Of a stretch of DNA of 40,608 nt, positions 40,251 to 40,608 are shown piece by piece. The notes beneath the pieces are model-generated. The model was not told the DNA's origin and did not search any database. It saw nothing but the letters and a program-made list of their open reading frames with translations. The position numbers and the translations under genes were made by a program. Numbering within the stretch: position 1 is the first letter of the stretch; each line of letters begins with the position of its first letter. Source of the stretch: Desulfobacteraceae bacterium (GTDB taxonomy: Bacteria; Desulfobacterota; Desulfobacteria; Desulfobacterales; Desulfobacteraceae); the NCBI GenBank assembly GCA_024225635.1, contig JAAEMK010000315.1, forward strand, positions 1 to 40,608, written 5' to 3'.

Positions 40251-40608
40251 CGGCCAGCTGAACCAGGCTTGGCTTGCGGAAACGAAGCACGTTCTCGTTG
40301 TCTATCACAAACCCTCGTTTGTAAAGGCCGCTCACGATCCCCTGCCTGCCGACCAGAGCCCCCACCGGTTTCTCAAAAAATTCGCCGACAGGCTGAACAT
40401 CTGCGTATTCAGCAGCCATACCCACACCACCGAGCAATACCGGGTCGACGATATCGATTACCTGGTCCTCGGGGGCGGCGGTGCGCCCCAGAAGTTTACC
40501 CTCACCAAGCATCCCACCACGGAAAAGGAACTCTACTGGAAAGGAAAGAAAAGGGTGGAAGAGTACAATTACCTGGAAGTCCGGGTGGACGGCACGCACT
40601 TTAAAGCC
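40234..40608 (+). pseudogene. 5'-truncated copy of the metallophosphatase gene, runs off right edge
   Basis: From ATG 40234 the frame (125 codons, open to the edge) matches residues 265-388 of the 37756-38988 protein: YHKPSFVK, SSHTHTTEQYRVD, YLVLGGGGAPQKF and EEYNYLEVRVDGTHFKA are shared. The His motifs are kept, but motifs I-III (residues 1-264) are missing and similarity stops abruptly at about 40230. It lacks a signal peptide and a clear ribosome-binding site, so it is probably a gene remnant. Together with the full gene it brackets the CRISPR array as direct repeats about 1.7 kb apart. Confidence 0.85.

Overview
The window comes from a Gram-negative bacterium. It has TonB-dependent outer-membrane receptors, a TolC/MacAB-type export operon, lipoproteins and Sec signal peptides. 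The style of several proteins (very large serine/threonine kinase-ATPase-GAF-LuxR regulators, DUF4915/TIGR03032, cadherin-like surface repeats, nSTAND1-WD40 proteins, an orphan CRISPR array) suggests a Desulfobacterota (deltaproteobacterial) genome. That is an inference from gene content; no rRNA or marker gene is present to confirm it.

Left part (1-19371), mostly minus strand. A three-gene overlapping operon encodes a secreted subtilisin-like protease, a DUF4915/TIGR03032 protein and a large secreted repeat protein that runs off the left edge. Upstream lies a 1640-residue kinase/ATPase/GAF/LuxR regulator. A 15-bp box, AAAATACCTGATTTT, occurs twice in the region between them. Next come a histone-H1-like lysine/alanine-rich protein with a winged-helix tail (plus strand), a SNF2 helicase with two SWIM zinc fingers, a cytidylate-kinase-like protein fused to a BON-like tail, and a tolC-macA-macB-type efflux operon whose ATPase and permease are separate, tightly overlapping genes.

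Middle part (19489-32374), plus strand. Three tandem TonB-dependent receptors are followed by a small YfiR-like exported protein. The promoter segment is duplicated before receptors 1 and 3, and a 35-bp ribosome-binding-site linker is duplicated before receptor 2 and the YfiR-like gene. The 5' end of receptor 2 is a chimera that carries the YfiR-like gene's signal-peptide start, so the array records an ancestral receptor+yfiR-like bicistron that was duplicated and then lost one yfiR-like copy. Only 54 bp further on are two translationally coupled genes: a TIR/DUF4062-like/TIR-like protein and a 1262-residue nSTAND1 NTPase with one transmembrane helix and 15 WD40 repeats. A strong terminator closes this block. 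This receptor/periplasmic/TIR-STAND arrangement is the best candidate for an uncharacterised signalling or defence system.

Right part (32398-40608), plus strand. There is an orphan branched-chain-amino-acid-type binding protein, a lipoprotein, two small exported proteins, a membrane pentapeptide-repeat protein (translationally coupled to one of the small proteins) with a recent 90-bp internal duplication, and an exported metallophosphatase preceded by a 10-bp tandem repeat. Then comes an orphan CRISPR array (five perfect 37-bp repeats plus one degenerate terminal repeat, no cas genes in view). A 5'-truncated second copy of the metallophosphatase gene, joined to an unrelated minus-strand ORF, ends the window.
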